From Acanthococcus lagerstroemiae (Eukaryota > Arthropoda > Insecta > Hemiptera > Eriococcidae): DNA of 64,000 bases. Numbering within the stretch: position 1 is the stretch's first letter; the number at the start of each line of letters is the position of its first letter. Location: NCBI GenBank assembly GCA_031841125.1, contig CM063109.1, positions 66,594,914-66,658,913 of the forward strand, written 5' to 3'. A program made the translations under genes and the position numbers. Positions 35,901-48,481 of this stretch are shown piece after piece. The notes beneath the pieces are model-generated. The model was not told where the DNA came from. It made no database searches and saw only the letters and a list, made by a program, of their open reading frames with translations.

Positions 35901-37976
35901 GATGAATATTTCCTAAATAGGTAATTCGGACCCTTGGTTTAACATCATGCGAGAATTTTGTGGGTATGAACTACGTACTTTCATTGTAGCCCTTACAAAC
36001 TTGGGAAAATCGATTTTCCTCAATTTCAGAATAGGAACACAATTTCTCGAATTTGACGTTACGTAAGTCACTAGAACTCGTCGATACATTTCAATGTGCT
36101 TCTCAAGTATCGTCATTCTTATAGGTTACCCGTTGAAAATTTTTAAAATAATATTTAGGTCAGTACTTGGGTTTGCTTGATTTTCGCTCCTGCGGTTTAT
36201 CGTAATATTCGAGTTGGTTTAAATTTTTAGGTCACGTGCTGGCTTCGTCTCTTCCTCTTTGTTGATTTTATGCGTGTGTACTTGCTTGTACGTATGTTAT
36301 ATGGTGTGCCAATTTCAACATGTAAAACACAAAAATAATAGTGCCTTATAATTTACGTATTTTGAGAAACGAAAAGCTGGACAGAGCTGAAGACAAGAGA
36401 AGAGGTTCGTCGTACGAAAGGAATATGAAAGGTGTGTGAAGAGTTGTGTAAGATCATGAATAGTTTCCGAAGAAGCAGCGGGTACCGAGTGTAGTTATGA
36501 TTCGAACGTAATTTCAGGTTATTTTGCCAGTTACACGATGTATTACCATAATCGTTAATTTCCATTGAACTTGTTTTCTGACTTGTAGTAAGTGGTATCG
36601 AATTTTATGTTGGACGTATTTGCGAAAAGACGAGAAAACATTGTTTTGCTTGTGGAAACTCAGCATGATGTGATATCAGTCGAAATTGAAAGCGAATAGT
36701 TTTTTCTGTTTGTTTTCTAGGTTTTGTGCATAAAGTCCGAAGTACAGGCAACCCTGAAAGGGGGAGGAGAAAGGAGGAAATACCCCGGGCCCGGACATTC
36801 AGGAGGCCCGATATTTTTAAAAGATCTGAATTTCAACGCTTTCGGCTACATCACACTGCACATCAAATCAGCAGTCATTCTTACACCATGAAACAAACCT
36901 CATATCCCGTAGCTTATAATTTTTCCATCTGATAAAAGAACAAAATGAACTGGAAGTAGAGAAGGGACCCCTGAAAATTCCCCCCAGGCCTGCTGAGTAC
37001 AGGGTGCCTCTGAGAGGACAGTGTTTCACCATGAAATTGGGTCAGGTCGAACGCCAATTTGAACGGAACTTCTTTTAACGTCAACTCGGTCGCGAGTGAT
37101 ATGGGAATTATCACTGAACTTTGTCAACAAGTTTTTGAAGAGTATTACCTCCAGGTCGTAATCAATTAATGAGTTAAAGATTCACGAATTGCAGAAAAGT
37201 TGATGAATTATCAGATCAGTGGGATGAGTTATGCGATTCACAGTTTTGAGTGCTTATCATCTTAGTTGATGAGTTGTTGAAGAATTCTCAAGTTTGGATG
37301 ATCTTCAGTTTAACTACTTAGTTATGACAGGGCACTTGACAAACTTTGTTATGAATTTTAAAGTTACCGTATTCTGAATGAATTTAAAATGGAAATATTT
37401 TTATAATCTGAGCAAATGAGAAACAAGCTGGAGTTTAGCAGAAATAGTTCGTATGAGTCCCCTGAGCAATATTCCCATATGAGAAAAATGAAATTCTGCC
37501 GTAGACGAATAAAAATGCAGCTTCGTTCTACTAGTGAGACGTTCAATTCGGCTACTTTTACTGCCCAATAAATGTTGGATTCTGCCGAAATTTTGTCCAG
37601 TTTTAATAAATTTTATATTATTTTTCTGTATGTATTATTTTCTTACCCGATCCTTAAAAATGCGAAATAAGGTTAATGCTCCCTTACTGTGAGGGTAGGA
37701 CTCACTGCTGAAAATTCCATACTGTCATTTCTATTTTTTTACCATTGTTTTACAATTTTTATTATAGAATGTACTAGTATTCAGAAAATATAACACTTTT
37801 TCTCATATTTTGTAAAGTTCGCCCGTATAATATCAAAATAACTGGAAAATACATACATAAATCTAGAACATGAAGACTAAAAGATATAATCAAACGAGGA
37901 AAAGAAATATCCCAATTCAAGATTCCTTAATTTAAAAATGTGACTGGAATTAGGTAAATGGTAAAGTAAGTCTTCA
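32954..37976. other. intergenic, few recognisable features
   Basis: No gene supported. Seen: an 11-bp G run at 33868-33878; GATC-rich words at about 34110-34200; GAGTC/GACTC words near 34500-34600; a fragment of the SINE-like tail near 34640-34690. Stop-free stretches at 35129-35440 and elsewhere show no family motifs. Confidence 0.4.
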
Positions 37977-38340
37977 CAGGGTGTCTACTAGTCACGAATG
38001 ATCCGGAAAGTTACGATTTTTGAAAGTAGGTCACGGAAAGTCACGGAAAATCACAGATTTTCATTGGATAAAATAGGAAAAAAATAAAAACTGTTTGAAT
38101 ATTGACAGCATGTGAACAGTTTTTTGCTTTTCATGCTGATTCAAGTATTGTTGAGTATTAATTCTTCAAAAATCCTTTATATAGTTTTTTTTTTTTTATT
38201 ATTGAATTTTTTATGATGAACTCTGTAAAATGATACCCATATCGGTAATAGAATAAAATGTTGGGAGGTCGCGGGAAAAAATTTTTTGAGGTCACCGGAA
38301 AGTTACGGATTTTAATTCTTTTGATCTGGTAGACACTCTG
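37977..38340. mobile_element. TIR element family B, copy 1
   Basis: Ends CAGGGTGTCTACTAG and CTGGTAGACACTCTG, flanked by the 5-bp duplication CTTCA (37972-37976 and 38341-38345). Subterminal word GTCACGGAAA, repeated at the left, with GTCACCGGAAAGTTACGG at the right. Confidence 0.9.
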
Positions 38341-39262
38341 CTTCAGCGATCAGCATAAAACCATCAACAATGGACCAATGAAAAATACTGTCGTTGAGTA
38401 TAGTAGCCTGTCGATTTTAAATGATAATTTTTCTAAATTCTGTTAGAAATTCTGCTTTTTTGCTGATTCTGCTATAATTTTATTAACTTCTGCTAAATCC
38501 TACTTTCTGCTCAATCCAAAAAAATTCTGCCAAAAGAGCAGGAGTTCTACCTATCTGGGAACATAGCCCCGGAGTCTCAGGAAAAAAACATACAAAATCA
38601 GGGTGGAGCCTCTTTTGACGTAGCACTCAAAATTGTTTTTTTACCAAAGTGTTGAGAACTGTCACATTTGGAAAAATATATTCCAAAAGAAAAAGAGTTA
38701 TCCTCACCAAATTCTACAGCTATATTCAGTTTTCTCGAAGTACTCCTAAGCATCAGAATTGGGGGGGGGGGGGCTTGAAGATAGTTCTTTTTGCTTTTAT
38801 CCATTAACATCGAAAATGGAGTATTCTCGAGGGTTCTTGCTCAATAATATCATTTGTATTTGAATTTATTTTAGAAAATGTAGCTCCCATCCCTGACATT
38901 AGTTCTAAAAAGAGGTGTATCGCTAAGTATGTATTGACGAACAAGGGATTCATAATTCTTGGGTTTTATGGGTGACTTCTTTTCAAAAAATGGCTTGCAC
39001 GTAAATGCTGAGTATTAACATAGCATTTTGTTCAACTGAGATCCACGAGTTTTTCTAGTCTCTGAGCCTATCCTTTTATCGGACTATTGGGAACTATTTG
39101 TAATCAGGCTCATCACTTCTTGGGTCATTGGATACTGAGATAACTGGCTTTTTTTCTCGAGCCTCGCTGCTCACTTTCTGAGCTGGCATTTCTGACAAGA
39201 ATTTTATGAGACGTAAAAATTGGGCAAGATAACGCCAAATAGTATACTTCCACGCGTACGTA

Positions 39263-40220
39263 AAGTAAAGTGCCAAATGTTGATCTAGGCACCGAATGTT
39301 GATCCTTTCTTCTTTTTTTTTTCAAGGTTAATAAATCTTCGTCAGAGCGCTTGCAACTTTTTTTCCGTGATGAATCATATAGAGTGAACCTTCACCTACC
39401 GTTCTGTATAATTTTGACTGTGAAAATGTGAGTATTTGTGTTAACGTGTGACAATTTTGAAGTTCTTGTGTTGGAAAATGTACTAAAATTCAACAATTTT
39501 AGAATTTACGAAAACGTAATTTGGAAATATCGGAATGGTAAATACGTTAATTCATTTTTCGACGTATGTTGGTATTTATATGTACTGATAAGTGTTCAAA
39601 TGAAGTACCTTTGAAAGATTTTGAAATTTTTCTTCGAACTGGCTATTTACAGGTTACATGAATCCGGATGAAAAAAAAGTGTTCCAATTCTATGTTTTCC
39701 AAAAATTTGCTGTTTTTATGAGCTAACTTACCAGTATTCTATATTTCCGTGTCAGAGTTTAGGGATTTGTTTGATAAAGGATCAACATTTGACATCGATC
39801 AACATTTGGTAAAACATTTTCATATTTGAAATAAGTGTCAAATGTTAATTTAGGTATCGAATGTTGACCAGATCAATATTTGATTTTTTTTTTAATGTGT
39901 GGTAAGGAAACTATTGTACATTTTACTATCCAGATCTAGTTGTATGAAATGTTTCAGAGTGTAAGTAAATTTAATAAGCTTGAGATTGAAATGCATCAAG
40001 GGTTCAGCATTTGACAGCGGGTGTCAAATATTGCTTTTTGAACATTTTTTGAAATTCCTGTGGATCAGCACTGGCTGATCTTTGAAAAAGTTCGACTGAG
40101 AAAAGTGAACGGAGAAGGTTGAAATATAATTATTAATCAAATCGCGATTTCGGGGTTCAGTACTGATGTAGGGGATAGGAGGGCCACTTGAAACGTTGAT
40201 CAATATTTGGTACTTCACCT
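39263..40220. mobile_element. TIR-like element with CAAATGTTGATC words
   Basis: Imperfect inverted ends AAGTAAAGTGCCAAATGTTG and CAATATTTGGTACTTCACCT, each next to a TA. The word CAAATGTTGATC or its complement recurs at both ends and in the middle (about 39780-39895). Probably a Tc1/mariner-type non-autonomous element; no transposase. Confidence 0.55.
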
Positions 40221-40264
40221 TATTTTAAAAATCTGATTTTTCAAACTGCGCGCCATTTCCAAAT

Positions 40265-40597
40265 TTGGGAACTTGCCACCGTCAAAGTCTCTCTAATTTT
40301 TCGAGACAGTTCAATCTAGGGCGCAGTATTCGTGTTAGCGGCAGAAGATATCGCTTGATTTCTACAAATTACTCATGTAAGGTAACAGACTCGATGTTGT
40401 TACTTCGTCACTCGTATATCACCGGGTCAATGCGAATTAGAGGCAAATCTAAAATAGCTATACGTAGTTTTACTACAGAGGGAAAAAAAGTTTCCACATC
40501 AAGGGTATTATTGAAAAAATTGGAATTAGATCAACACGGTATTAAAAAGAAAATTGAAAGCAGCATTAAATATAGTGTTTCAATTGGTGCAGCATGA
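40265..40597 (+). CDS. unrecognised 110-codon ORF
   Basis: A stop-free frame ending KKKIESSIKYSVSIGAA, basic in composition, with internal ATGs at about 40394 and 40430. I recognise no domain, and no splice partners or regulatory context support it. A chance ORF or a transposon remnant is as likely as a gene. Confidence 0.15.
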   Translation: MGTCHRQSLSNFSRQFNLGRSIRVSGRRYRLISTNYSCKVTDSMLLLRHSYITGSMRIRGKSKIAIRSFTTEGKKVSTSRVLLKKLELDQHGIKKKIESSIKYSVSIGAA

Positions 40598-41059
40598 AAT
40601 TACTTTTTTTAATGATACCAAAATCTCATTCTCGAGAAAAGTCGACGATAAGATGCTGATTATTTGTTGTTATATTCCTTAGTCTCTTGACTGGTAGGTT
40701 GTGTCTCCACTTTTTCTCTCCGGTGCTAATCTTTTCATTTCTGAACGCTTCATATCCATTATCTGCTCTTCATAGCGTATTCTTTTCCTTCCTTTCCAGT
40801 TCTTTCCCTGAACCATTCCGTCTAACAATAATAACAGTATCCCTGGGTGTCTTATAAGTTATAACCTATCTATCATTTTAACTCTTCTATTTGCGACTAT
40901 ACACAGTGTACTCAAAAAGTTCCGGGACTAATTTTGTATAAAATGTACAACTGGTGCTATCTGTTAGCCGACACCGGAACTATGCAATATCATCCCTTAG
41001 CTACCCAAAATTGAAATGTCTGCTGTGACTTCATGTAGAAACTGATTGTGTTCCTTTGA

Positions 41060-41930
41060 AGTTTTTTATTTTTTTCATTTTCTTTTTCTATTATGTAAGC
41101 ATAAGCATTTACATTCACATATAATCTAATTTAGCTAACTTATCGTGAATAGTGTTGTGCTCATTAGCACCTACGCTACATTATAATCTGGATGAGAAAA
41201 ACATGTCTAATCAGAGTGTCTACTAGGCCCGGAAAAGCCCTGGATTTTGAAAAGAGGTCCCAGAATCCCCGGAAAGTCCCGGAATTCACTCAACTTTTGC
41301 CAAAGGTCCCGGAATTTTTTTGTAAATGTTGGACCCAATTTTTCCCCCAAAGCTTGGACTATGTTTCCCCGATACATGGAGACTGCTTTGTGCATAGTCC
41401 AGACCGATAACTGTCACCCTTCAAATACACACCCGCACTATACAGTAGAAGAATTCAGGTAACACTGTTGGATATATTGAGCAAAACATGGTATTTTTTT
41501 GCACCCAGATTTTTTCCGGAAGTGTCTTAGAAGTCCCGGAACTCCAAAACTGAATTCTGGTAGACAGCCAGCTAATGTAACTGCGCCACATCAGCTTGGA
41601 TTCTTTTAAGAAGGCGCCGAATTGGTGGTGGATCTAGTAACATTATTGCCTCAGTGTTGGGGTGGTGATAGAGTCACTTCTTATATCTGACTGCAGTGGC
41701 AATGTTAAGATCTCTATGGAGACTTTCATTGCCGACATACCATGGGGCTGCTACCATTTTTTTGAGTACCTTATTCTGAAATCGTTGCACTATGAGATAG
41801 TTGGACTTCCGGATTGCATAAAACCAAACTGGTCTTAATATTGTGGTATAGAGTAAACATTTGAGCCTGAGTGATAGCTTATTCTTTAGTTGAAATAGCG
41901 AGTATACATTGCTCTCAATCGATCAATCGA
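41060..41930 (-). pseudogene. jockey-type LINE 3' end, nested in mariner
   Basis: On -, across frames: LLYTTILRPVWFYAI, IVQRFQNKVLKKMVAAPWYV, GNESLHRDLNIATAVRY and LLDPPPIRRLLKRIQADVAQ, the C-terminal order of jockey-clade reverse transcriptases. A T-rich run near 41059 (A-rich on -) may be the tail. A family B element splits it at 41212-41571. No clear target duplication was found. Confidence 0.8.
41212..41571. mobile_element. TIR element family B, copy 2
   Basis: Ends CAGAGTGTCTACTAGG and CTGGTAGACAGCCAG, perfect 5-bp duplication CTAAT (41207-41211 and 41572-41576). Subterminal word CCCGGAA at both ends (GTCCCGGAATT left, GTCCCGGAACTCC right). Inserted in the LINE fragment, which is itself within the mariner. 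Confidence 0.9.
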
Positions 41931-43079
41931 ATATTGAAGTGACGTGTTTTCGTTACTTCGTCCCAATGGAGCAGGCGTACGCACACAAATTTTGTTTCAA
42001 AGTTGGAAAAAATGGTTCGGAAACATTCGAATTGTTAGAAACCGCGTAGGGGGATGATTGTTAAAGCCGAGGCAAGGTTTTCCAGTGGTATGCGCTCGCT
42101 GGAAACTGATTTGCAAGAGAGAGCGCCCTTCCACCTTCGTTTTTCGATTCTCGCGGGATTACCCACAGTGAATTTGTGCCCCCAGGCCAAAAAGTAAACG
42201 CAACATCCTAAAAAGATGTTACGGAACGACTTTTGAACGTGAGACCGGAATTGTTCCGCCCCGATGATTTTTGTCCTTTTGCAAGAGACACAAGACAATG
42301 CGCCAGCCCATTCTCGACACTCGTCACTCAATTTTTAGCTCAAAAGTCAGTCACCACGATTCACCATCCGCCATACTCACCAAATCTGGCTCGATTAGAC
42401 TTTTTTTTTATTTCCTAAATTAGAAATGGCGATGAAGAGAGCGTGTTTCGAAGATGTTGGGGCGATTCAACGGTATGTGACCGGAGCTCTGAAAGCTATT
42501 ACAGAAGAAGAGCTCTCTGGATCGTTCCACCGACTGTAAAAGCACAGTAAAATTTGTATAGAACGGGGAGGGGATTATACTGAAAACCAAACAAAACTTT
42601 TTTCCAAATTCTTTTTTTTTTCATTCGTGAAAAAAATTAGTTCCGGTACTTTCGAATACACTGTGTATTCCAAATTTCGCTTTTCCTTCCTATTCGCCTC
42701 AATACTTCCTCATTCCTGATGTTTTCTGTCCATCTGATTTTCAACATTCTACCACGCTTCAAAAGCTTCTATCCTTTTTCTTTCGTGTGTGTTTTTAGTG
42801 TCTAGATCTCACATCTATACAATGCTATACTCCACATATACGTTTGAAGAAATCTCAGTCTATTTTAAAATCTATATTTGCCCTAAATATTTCTCCTCTT
42901 TGAAGAAGAAGAAAAAAAAACACTTCTCAAATATGAAGAAATATGTAATATTCTGTGTCCCCGTCGCTGGATGTTTCCTAAGACTGAGAGGGTTAATTAG
43001 GATCGTCAGAGCCATTTTCAGTTACGAAGATACGTTGATTAGTATCACGACTGCCCCTCTCCCCGATGATTTTTCATGT

Positions 43080-44400
43080 TTGTAGCTCGTCGCTTTCTCC
43101 TCACAACTGTGTCTCGTGAAATAAATAGTTTTTCTATAAGGAATTTTTCCTAACTCTGTATTCGTAACACAATTAACGGGGTCAGAACAACATTCGTACG
43201 ATTTTCCGACTCGGCCCGATCTCATTTGCCACTTCAATTCATTCGCGACGCATTCGGGACAACGCACAGATTCGGCAAATCCGACGGAACCAAGTGCGAG
43301 GGAGAGCGAAAAAGAAAAGCGTTCGTTATCTGTTTTTCGCATTATTTTATTATTATTTTCTCCCTTCATAAAGGCGAAAAAGCAAAGTCAAAAAATTTCG
43401 CGCAGCTAGAAAGTTTTTGTTCTTGGAAACTATATACACGAACTTTCGCACCGGCAGAGACAGTTTTCGTTTGAGATAAAAGTTTTTGTTGAGTCGCCAT
43501 GCTGGGAATGAAAAGTTGTAGGTAAGTTGGACCCCGAGAGAACTTTTCTTGTTGCAGAGCGTAAGTAGGGTGACGGTATCGGTGTGGACGGCGGGTGGCG
43601 ATGGTGGTCCCGGTCCAGCCTTCACTGTTCACTGTATCTCTCTCGCTGTGTTTGTGTGTGTGTATGCGTGCCGCCGGAGAAGCAAGGCTGTGTACGCAAT
43701 TCCGCGAGAAAAACGTTGGCGCGAGGGGGCTGGGGGAGGTTTTAAAGCGTCGAGAACGGTAAACGCTCCGAAAACAGGGTCATTTCTTATTTTCAGCGTG
43801 GTACTTAGCGTTAAAAAGGATACATCTGCCCCTCATTTTGGGTCCGATGTCTGCGGGGCTGTTCGAGTCCTTCCTAACGCCGTTGTTGCGATGTCGGTCA
43901 CTTTCAATAACATCTCTGAAACTTTCTCTCGTTCTGTCTCTCATTTTTTTCTCGTCCTTTCTTTTCCTTTCTTTCTTTCTTTCTTTCTTTCTCGCTTTTC
44001 GCTTTCGCGCGCTTATCGATTTTACCGGTGCCGTCTCTCTTTCGGGGTTTCTTTTTTCGCGCGTCCTCTCGTAACCCATATACACGCCCCATGGTGTTCG
44101 TGTTCCCATCCCTTTATTATCTTCATCAAAAATGGGCGAGGGGTGGCCGGCCGCCGACCCAAAGGTTCTCCCATTTTCAGCGATTTCGTGTGTTATATGT
44201 ATTTTATTTTTATTTTTTTTTTGCTTTCCTTTTGGTAGTTACCAGCGCTTTTTATCGTCGTGTTGAGGCGCAAGAGCGCTCGACGAGCGGATGTCTGGCG
44301 CAGTTCAATTTTTGTGAACGTCTCTCGAATTTAGAACTCGAGCGAGAGAGGCAGTCGAGTCTATAAAAACAGTTTTGTATTTGGTGCGGCTCGAACAAAT
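43080..44400 (+). promoter_or_regulatory. CpG-rich candidate promoter / 5' UTR region
   Basis: CpG dinucleotides are much denser than in the surrounding AT-rich DNA. The stretch includes a GAGA-type motif (GAGCGAGAGAGGC, about 44340-44352) and TATAAAA at 44362-44368. This could start a gene whose exons lie beyond the window or in undetected short exons. The 229-codon open frame inside it has no family marks. Strand is a guess from the TATA box. Confidence 0.35.
43967..43992. repeat. (CTTT)n microsatellite
   Basis: About six tandem CTTT units lie within a pyrimidine-rich run in the CpG-rich region. Other microsatellites: (GAAT)n near 44885-44908 and (TTTA)n near 45187-45202. Confidence 0.9.
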
Positions 44401-45519
44401 GATGAGTGATTTAGGGCTGTGGGGGAACAGGGATTTGATCGTGAACTTGAGTCGGAAGATAGGCACGCATTGCTGCGGCCTTGAATGTGGCCGCAAATTG
44501 GTGAACTCGTAATTTCGGCTGCAATTTAACGGTGTCGCGCGTGTCTCGGAGAAATGAGCCAACGGTCTGTTCAAGATTAGGGCTTCATTTTGTCGCGTGC
44601 TGGAAGTTGGTGCCTGCGATCTGTCTGTTGACTTAATAGCGTGTTCTCAAAGGATTAATTTGATGCGAGAAAGTTTTCACCTCCTCTCCTTCTTAATATT
44701 CGATCTTAGATTCTATTGCAGTCCTGCCGTTCACCTCTGTTCGTGTCGTGTTTGAATTGCTTGAATGATTTTTTACTATGTTCGGGGAGCTGAATTGGTG
44801 CAGTTTTGGAACTTAATGTAGGCTTACACAGTTTCATGATCCTGTCGCATCATTTCTTCTGAAGTATTAGTGAGTGAAGTGAACGAATGAATAAATGAAT
44901 GAATGAATGCATTGGATGGATAGATGGGGCTGACAGACAGGCAGACCAGACTTCTCAAAATTATTAGTTATAGTTATATGTTCACGTAAAGGATTATGCG
45001 AAGAGGCAGACATTTACAGGTGCTTACATGAAAAAAAAAACCGTTTCGATGAACATTTTTTGCTGAGTGTCACATCAATCAAGCCAAGTCAAGCAATCAA
45101 ACATTTGAAAAGTGATTTTTCTGAAGTGGGTGAATGATTTTCGAAAGAAGAAAATGTGCGACTTTATCGACAAATAAATGGATAATTTATTTATTTATTT
45201 ATATTTGAGTCCCCCCCTCCCCCAGGTGCCCGAGTGTCCTATTGACAGGGAAGGTCTGTAGGTACAATATAGTAATTCTTGAAAACAAAAACAAGAAATA
45301 CTTCTCAAATGAAGGGTGTGGGATAAAGAAAAAGGAAAAGATAGACAGAAAGAGGGAGGGGAAGAAAGGCATCAGAGTAAGGGCAGAGCGGGGGTGAGGG
45401 GCGCACAGGTCCACAGGTGGCAGTTGAAAATTGTGAATTGAGAACTGAGAGTTGAAGGAAGCCGAGGGGCCGAAACAAACCACACTTGTGCGGTATTACG
45501 GAAAGAAGAAGAACTGCAG

Positions 45520-46090
45520 AGACTAGGACCTACATACCCTCGAGTACTTCAATGATTGATGAAATATACTGTCTCCTACTCATGAAAAATATGTATCTCA
45601 GGGTCTTTTTGGGTAATATTATTATATTGTCCATACGTGATGCTGAGCCTGTACGTGTTGCAAATAGATCAGTATTTCTAGCACTGAATGTAGGGACCCT
45701 GAATTGAATACGTGAATTGTTGGAATCCAAAATTTTGTTATTCAAAGCGTCCCTCAGGAAGATCAACGTTGCCAGACATCTTCTATTTTTTGGACTCATA
45801 ATCTCAAAGCCAACCAAAAGTTCTTTATATTATACAATTTCAGAAGAATAATATGTAAAGATTTTGCAATAGAAGTATTTCAAAAATCTTTTTTAAATTT
45901 TCTCAATTTTATCTTTACTTTGTTGAGTTTGAGATCCCACACAACATAGGAGAATTCCAATATTGACCTGACAAAACTAGTGTAAAGAATTTTCATTGCT
46001 TTTAAATTTTTATAACAAGTTCCATTTCTCTTTATGAAGCCAAACATTTTTTAGATTTCAAAGTTATGTTGAGGTATCGTCTGTTGTCGC
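45520..46090 (-). pseudogene. non-LTR retrotransposon C-terminal fragment
   Basis: On -, across a frameshift and stop: FIKRNGTCYKNLKAMKILYT, SFVRSILEFSYVVWD, then VGFEIMSPKNRRCLATLIFL, RDALNNKILDSNNSRIQFRV and PTFSARNTDLFATRTGSASR. This matches the end of jockey/CR1-like reverse transcriptases (SILEYxSxxW, RR...FL...L.NKI...F.VP...R). No catalytic domain, no detected target duplication. Confidence 0.82.
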
Positions 46091-46424
46091 TTGATGATGA
46101 TACACGCCGGCATAGAAGTTCAGTGTAACCAACCATGAAGTGATTTTGGTTAATGAAATGAACGCCTGTATGTATGTATCCGTGTATTGGGGGCAAGTCA
46201 TTCATACTTGAAAACTTTTTCATTTTATTTTTATTTTTAAATTTCAATGGTACTGGGTCAATTATTGTTCCACTTGACAGAAAAATACGCCCCTGCAGTG
46301 ATCTTGGCGGTCTAGATTTCATATGAATAATGTAATTCTGAAGAATGATTTCCCCTTCCCCTCCCCCCACCGATGTCATTTAATCCATTGGTGGAGCATA
46401 TCGCTATACACGTATGCTAAAGCG

Positions 46425-46505
46425 GCTCCTTAGACACCGTACTCCTGGCCCTGGAAACTGCCCTATCCAGTATCGCATCAGTGACCAGAGGGGCTCTCCG
46501 GTGCC
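46425..46505 (-). repeat. SINE-like tail fragment
   Basis: CCTGGCCCTGGAAACTGCCC and AGTATCGCATCAGTGACCAG match the left end of the GC-rich insertion at 30521-30974 in the same orientation. Confidence 0.65.
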
Positions 46506-47096
46506 ATAGTTCTCAACTTGTTGTCACATTGGTATCAAAAATGAATTCAGGAAGTTTGAAATCTGCTATTTCATATCCGTATAAAATCTCAAAAGTTTCG
46601 GCCTCCCCTGTCTCCCGTGTCACAGTTCATAATTTATCGTTACACTGATATCGAAAACAAATTCAGTGACCATGAAACCCCCTTAGTAGATGTGTAAATT
46701 TCATTAATTCCCGTCATGAAAGCTCACAGTTTCAAATATCAATACGCGTTCTAAAGCCAAATGAAAAAAAGAGAAATATGATGCTGGGGGGGGGGGTGGA
46801 AAATTCTCCGAGGTGGGTGCTTGATTGTAGAGGAACGATTTAAAGAGTAGATATCATCCCTATTCAAAAAACTTGATGACACTGAAAAAGTCGAAAATTT
46901 TGCTTCCGCTCATAATGCATGTGTTGATGAATGGCATTTTTAAAGTAGATACGGAGAAATTGCAATATATTTGTTTTGGAAAATTCGAAGAGCTTCAATT
47001 TTTGTATTTGCCATTTTTTAGACCATAATAGGCTGGCTATAGGCTAAATTCGATTTTTTTCGTGACAAAATGCACGATTTCTCACTAATGTACCAT

Positions 47097-47635
47097 CAAG
47101 GTGTCTACAGGTTTGGAAAGTTTGGATAAAGTCAGGAATTTGAAAAGTAGGTCAGGAAGTTCGTAAATAGTCAGGAAATTCAAAAATATTTTTAAGAAGT
47201 TTTGGGAAAAACAAAGAATGAACTCACGGAAAATTTTTTTCGTCGTTTAATTTTACTTTAGTACTCTATAATAATAATGAAAATGCTTTCTCTTGCTCAA
47301 TATGCAGTTACTCATTCTCTACAAAACGTTACTTAAATAGACATATTATGATGACTCATGAGGATAAGGAGCCTATCTCGTATTGTCCGAAAAAGTTGCC
47401 CGAAAATACATGTTGAGCAGGTATCCAGTATACTGAAAATATATGTATATCTATGAACACCTTCCTAATGCTTTCACCCAAAAATCAACTTCAAATTTCA
47501 GTTCATTTTAATCATAGCGTCCAGTAGTATAAACATAAATTAATACTGGCTGTACTGTAAAGGGTTTAAAGAAGAGAAAAAAAAAGTTTGGAAAAAGTCA
47601 GGAATTTATATTTTTCCATTTTTGTAGACACCTTG
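47097..47635. mobile_element. TIR element family B, copy 3
   Basis: Ends CAAGGTGTCTACAGG and TTTGTAGACACCTTG, perfect 5-bp duplication ACCAT (47092-47096 and 47636-47640). Subterminal word AGTCAGGAA repeated at both ends. The interior has no recognised coding sequence. Confidence 0.92.
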
Positions 47636-47890
47636 ACCATACTAATGTCGATGGTGATAGATTATGCGATATCAGCTAAATGTAATACGGATTGACTCGC
47701 GATAATCTGTCACTGACCTCGGGGTCCGAAAGCTGAGTTGGAGTGATGCAAGTGAAATTCGACATGGTAGTCCATGTATTGGTTTTCGAGGTCGGTGAAT
47801 TCGATTTTGACGATTATCTTTCTGTTGAGGTTCCTTTAAGAGATTTTGGTCCCGACACAGCCGGTTGTGGTTAAAATGGTCATTGTATTG

Positions 47891-48481
47891 CAGGGTGTCT
47901 AACAGGTCAAGTAAGTCAAGTAAAGTCAAGTATTTGGAAAGAGGTCAATTAATTCAAATAAAGTTAACTTTTTCTGGTCCTGGTCATGTAAAAAGAGAAC
48001 AATCAAAAATTGCTGCAGAAACTTAGTTATAAGTTTAAATGTTTGAATATTGATTTAAAAAATTATTAACGTGCTCTTCACAATTTTCATTCAAATTTTA
48101 TATTCTAAGTGAAGTATTATTTGTTTTCTACAATATTAATTTTCATCACAAAACACTTGACGGTTGTTTCAAGTTGTGGTTACCACGAAATCTATAAGAA
48201 AAAGTTGAAAATGGAACCAAAAAGTATCCAGAGTCATATTGAAATAATGTATATGTTGATAAACGATGTTTGAAAATGAGGTATTCGTAAAAGATAATTT
48301 TAGTTCTTTATTTATACTACTCCAAGTTGCTACGTATACTACTGTAGAAAGGTGTCTGATATGCTGGTACAGAGGAAGGCGTTACCGTCTGCGTTTTTAG
48401 GCCCTAACTCAATAATCACTAGGGGAAAAGAGGTCAAGTAAAGTCAAGTATTTTCAAATTTCAAATTTGTTAGACACCCTG
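47891..48481. mobile_element. TIR element family B, copy 4
   Basis: Ends CAGGGTGTCTAACAGG and TTTGTTAGACACCCTG, perfect 5-bp duplication TATTG (47886-47890 and 48482-48486). Subterminal word GTCAAGTAAAGTCAAGTA is present near both ends in inverted orientation-independent form (direct on + at both). No coding sequence. Confidence 0.92.

Larger units (their letters stand above)
40902..42665 (+). mobile_element. decayed mariner-like transposon
   Basis: Inverted ends CACAGTGTACTCAAAAAGTT and AAAGTACCGGAACT...CACTGTG, next to TA on both sides (40900-40901 and 42666-42667). On + from 41966: MEQAYAHKFCFKVGKNGSET with FELLETA (N-terminal HTH), later GITHSEFVPPGQKVN, LNVRPELFRPDD, HHPPYSPNLARLDFF and MAMKRACFEDVGAIQRYVTG with ALKAITEEELSGSF (C-terminal). 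The middle between HTH and catalytic core is deleted, and stops and frameshifts abound. It contains a LINE fragment and a family B element upstream of the ORF remnant. Confidence 0.9.

Noticed and set aside
43549..44238. 229-codon open frame on +
   Set aside because: Composition is driven by CpG-rich and CTTT-repeat DNA, overlapping frames on both strands are equally open, and no domain is recognisable.
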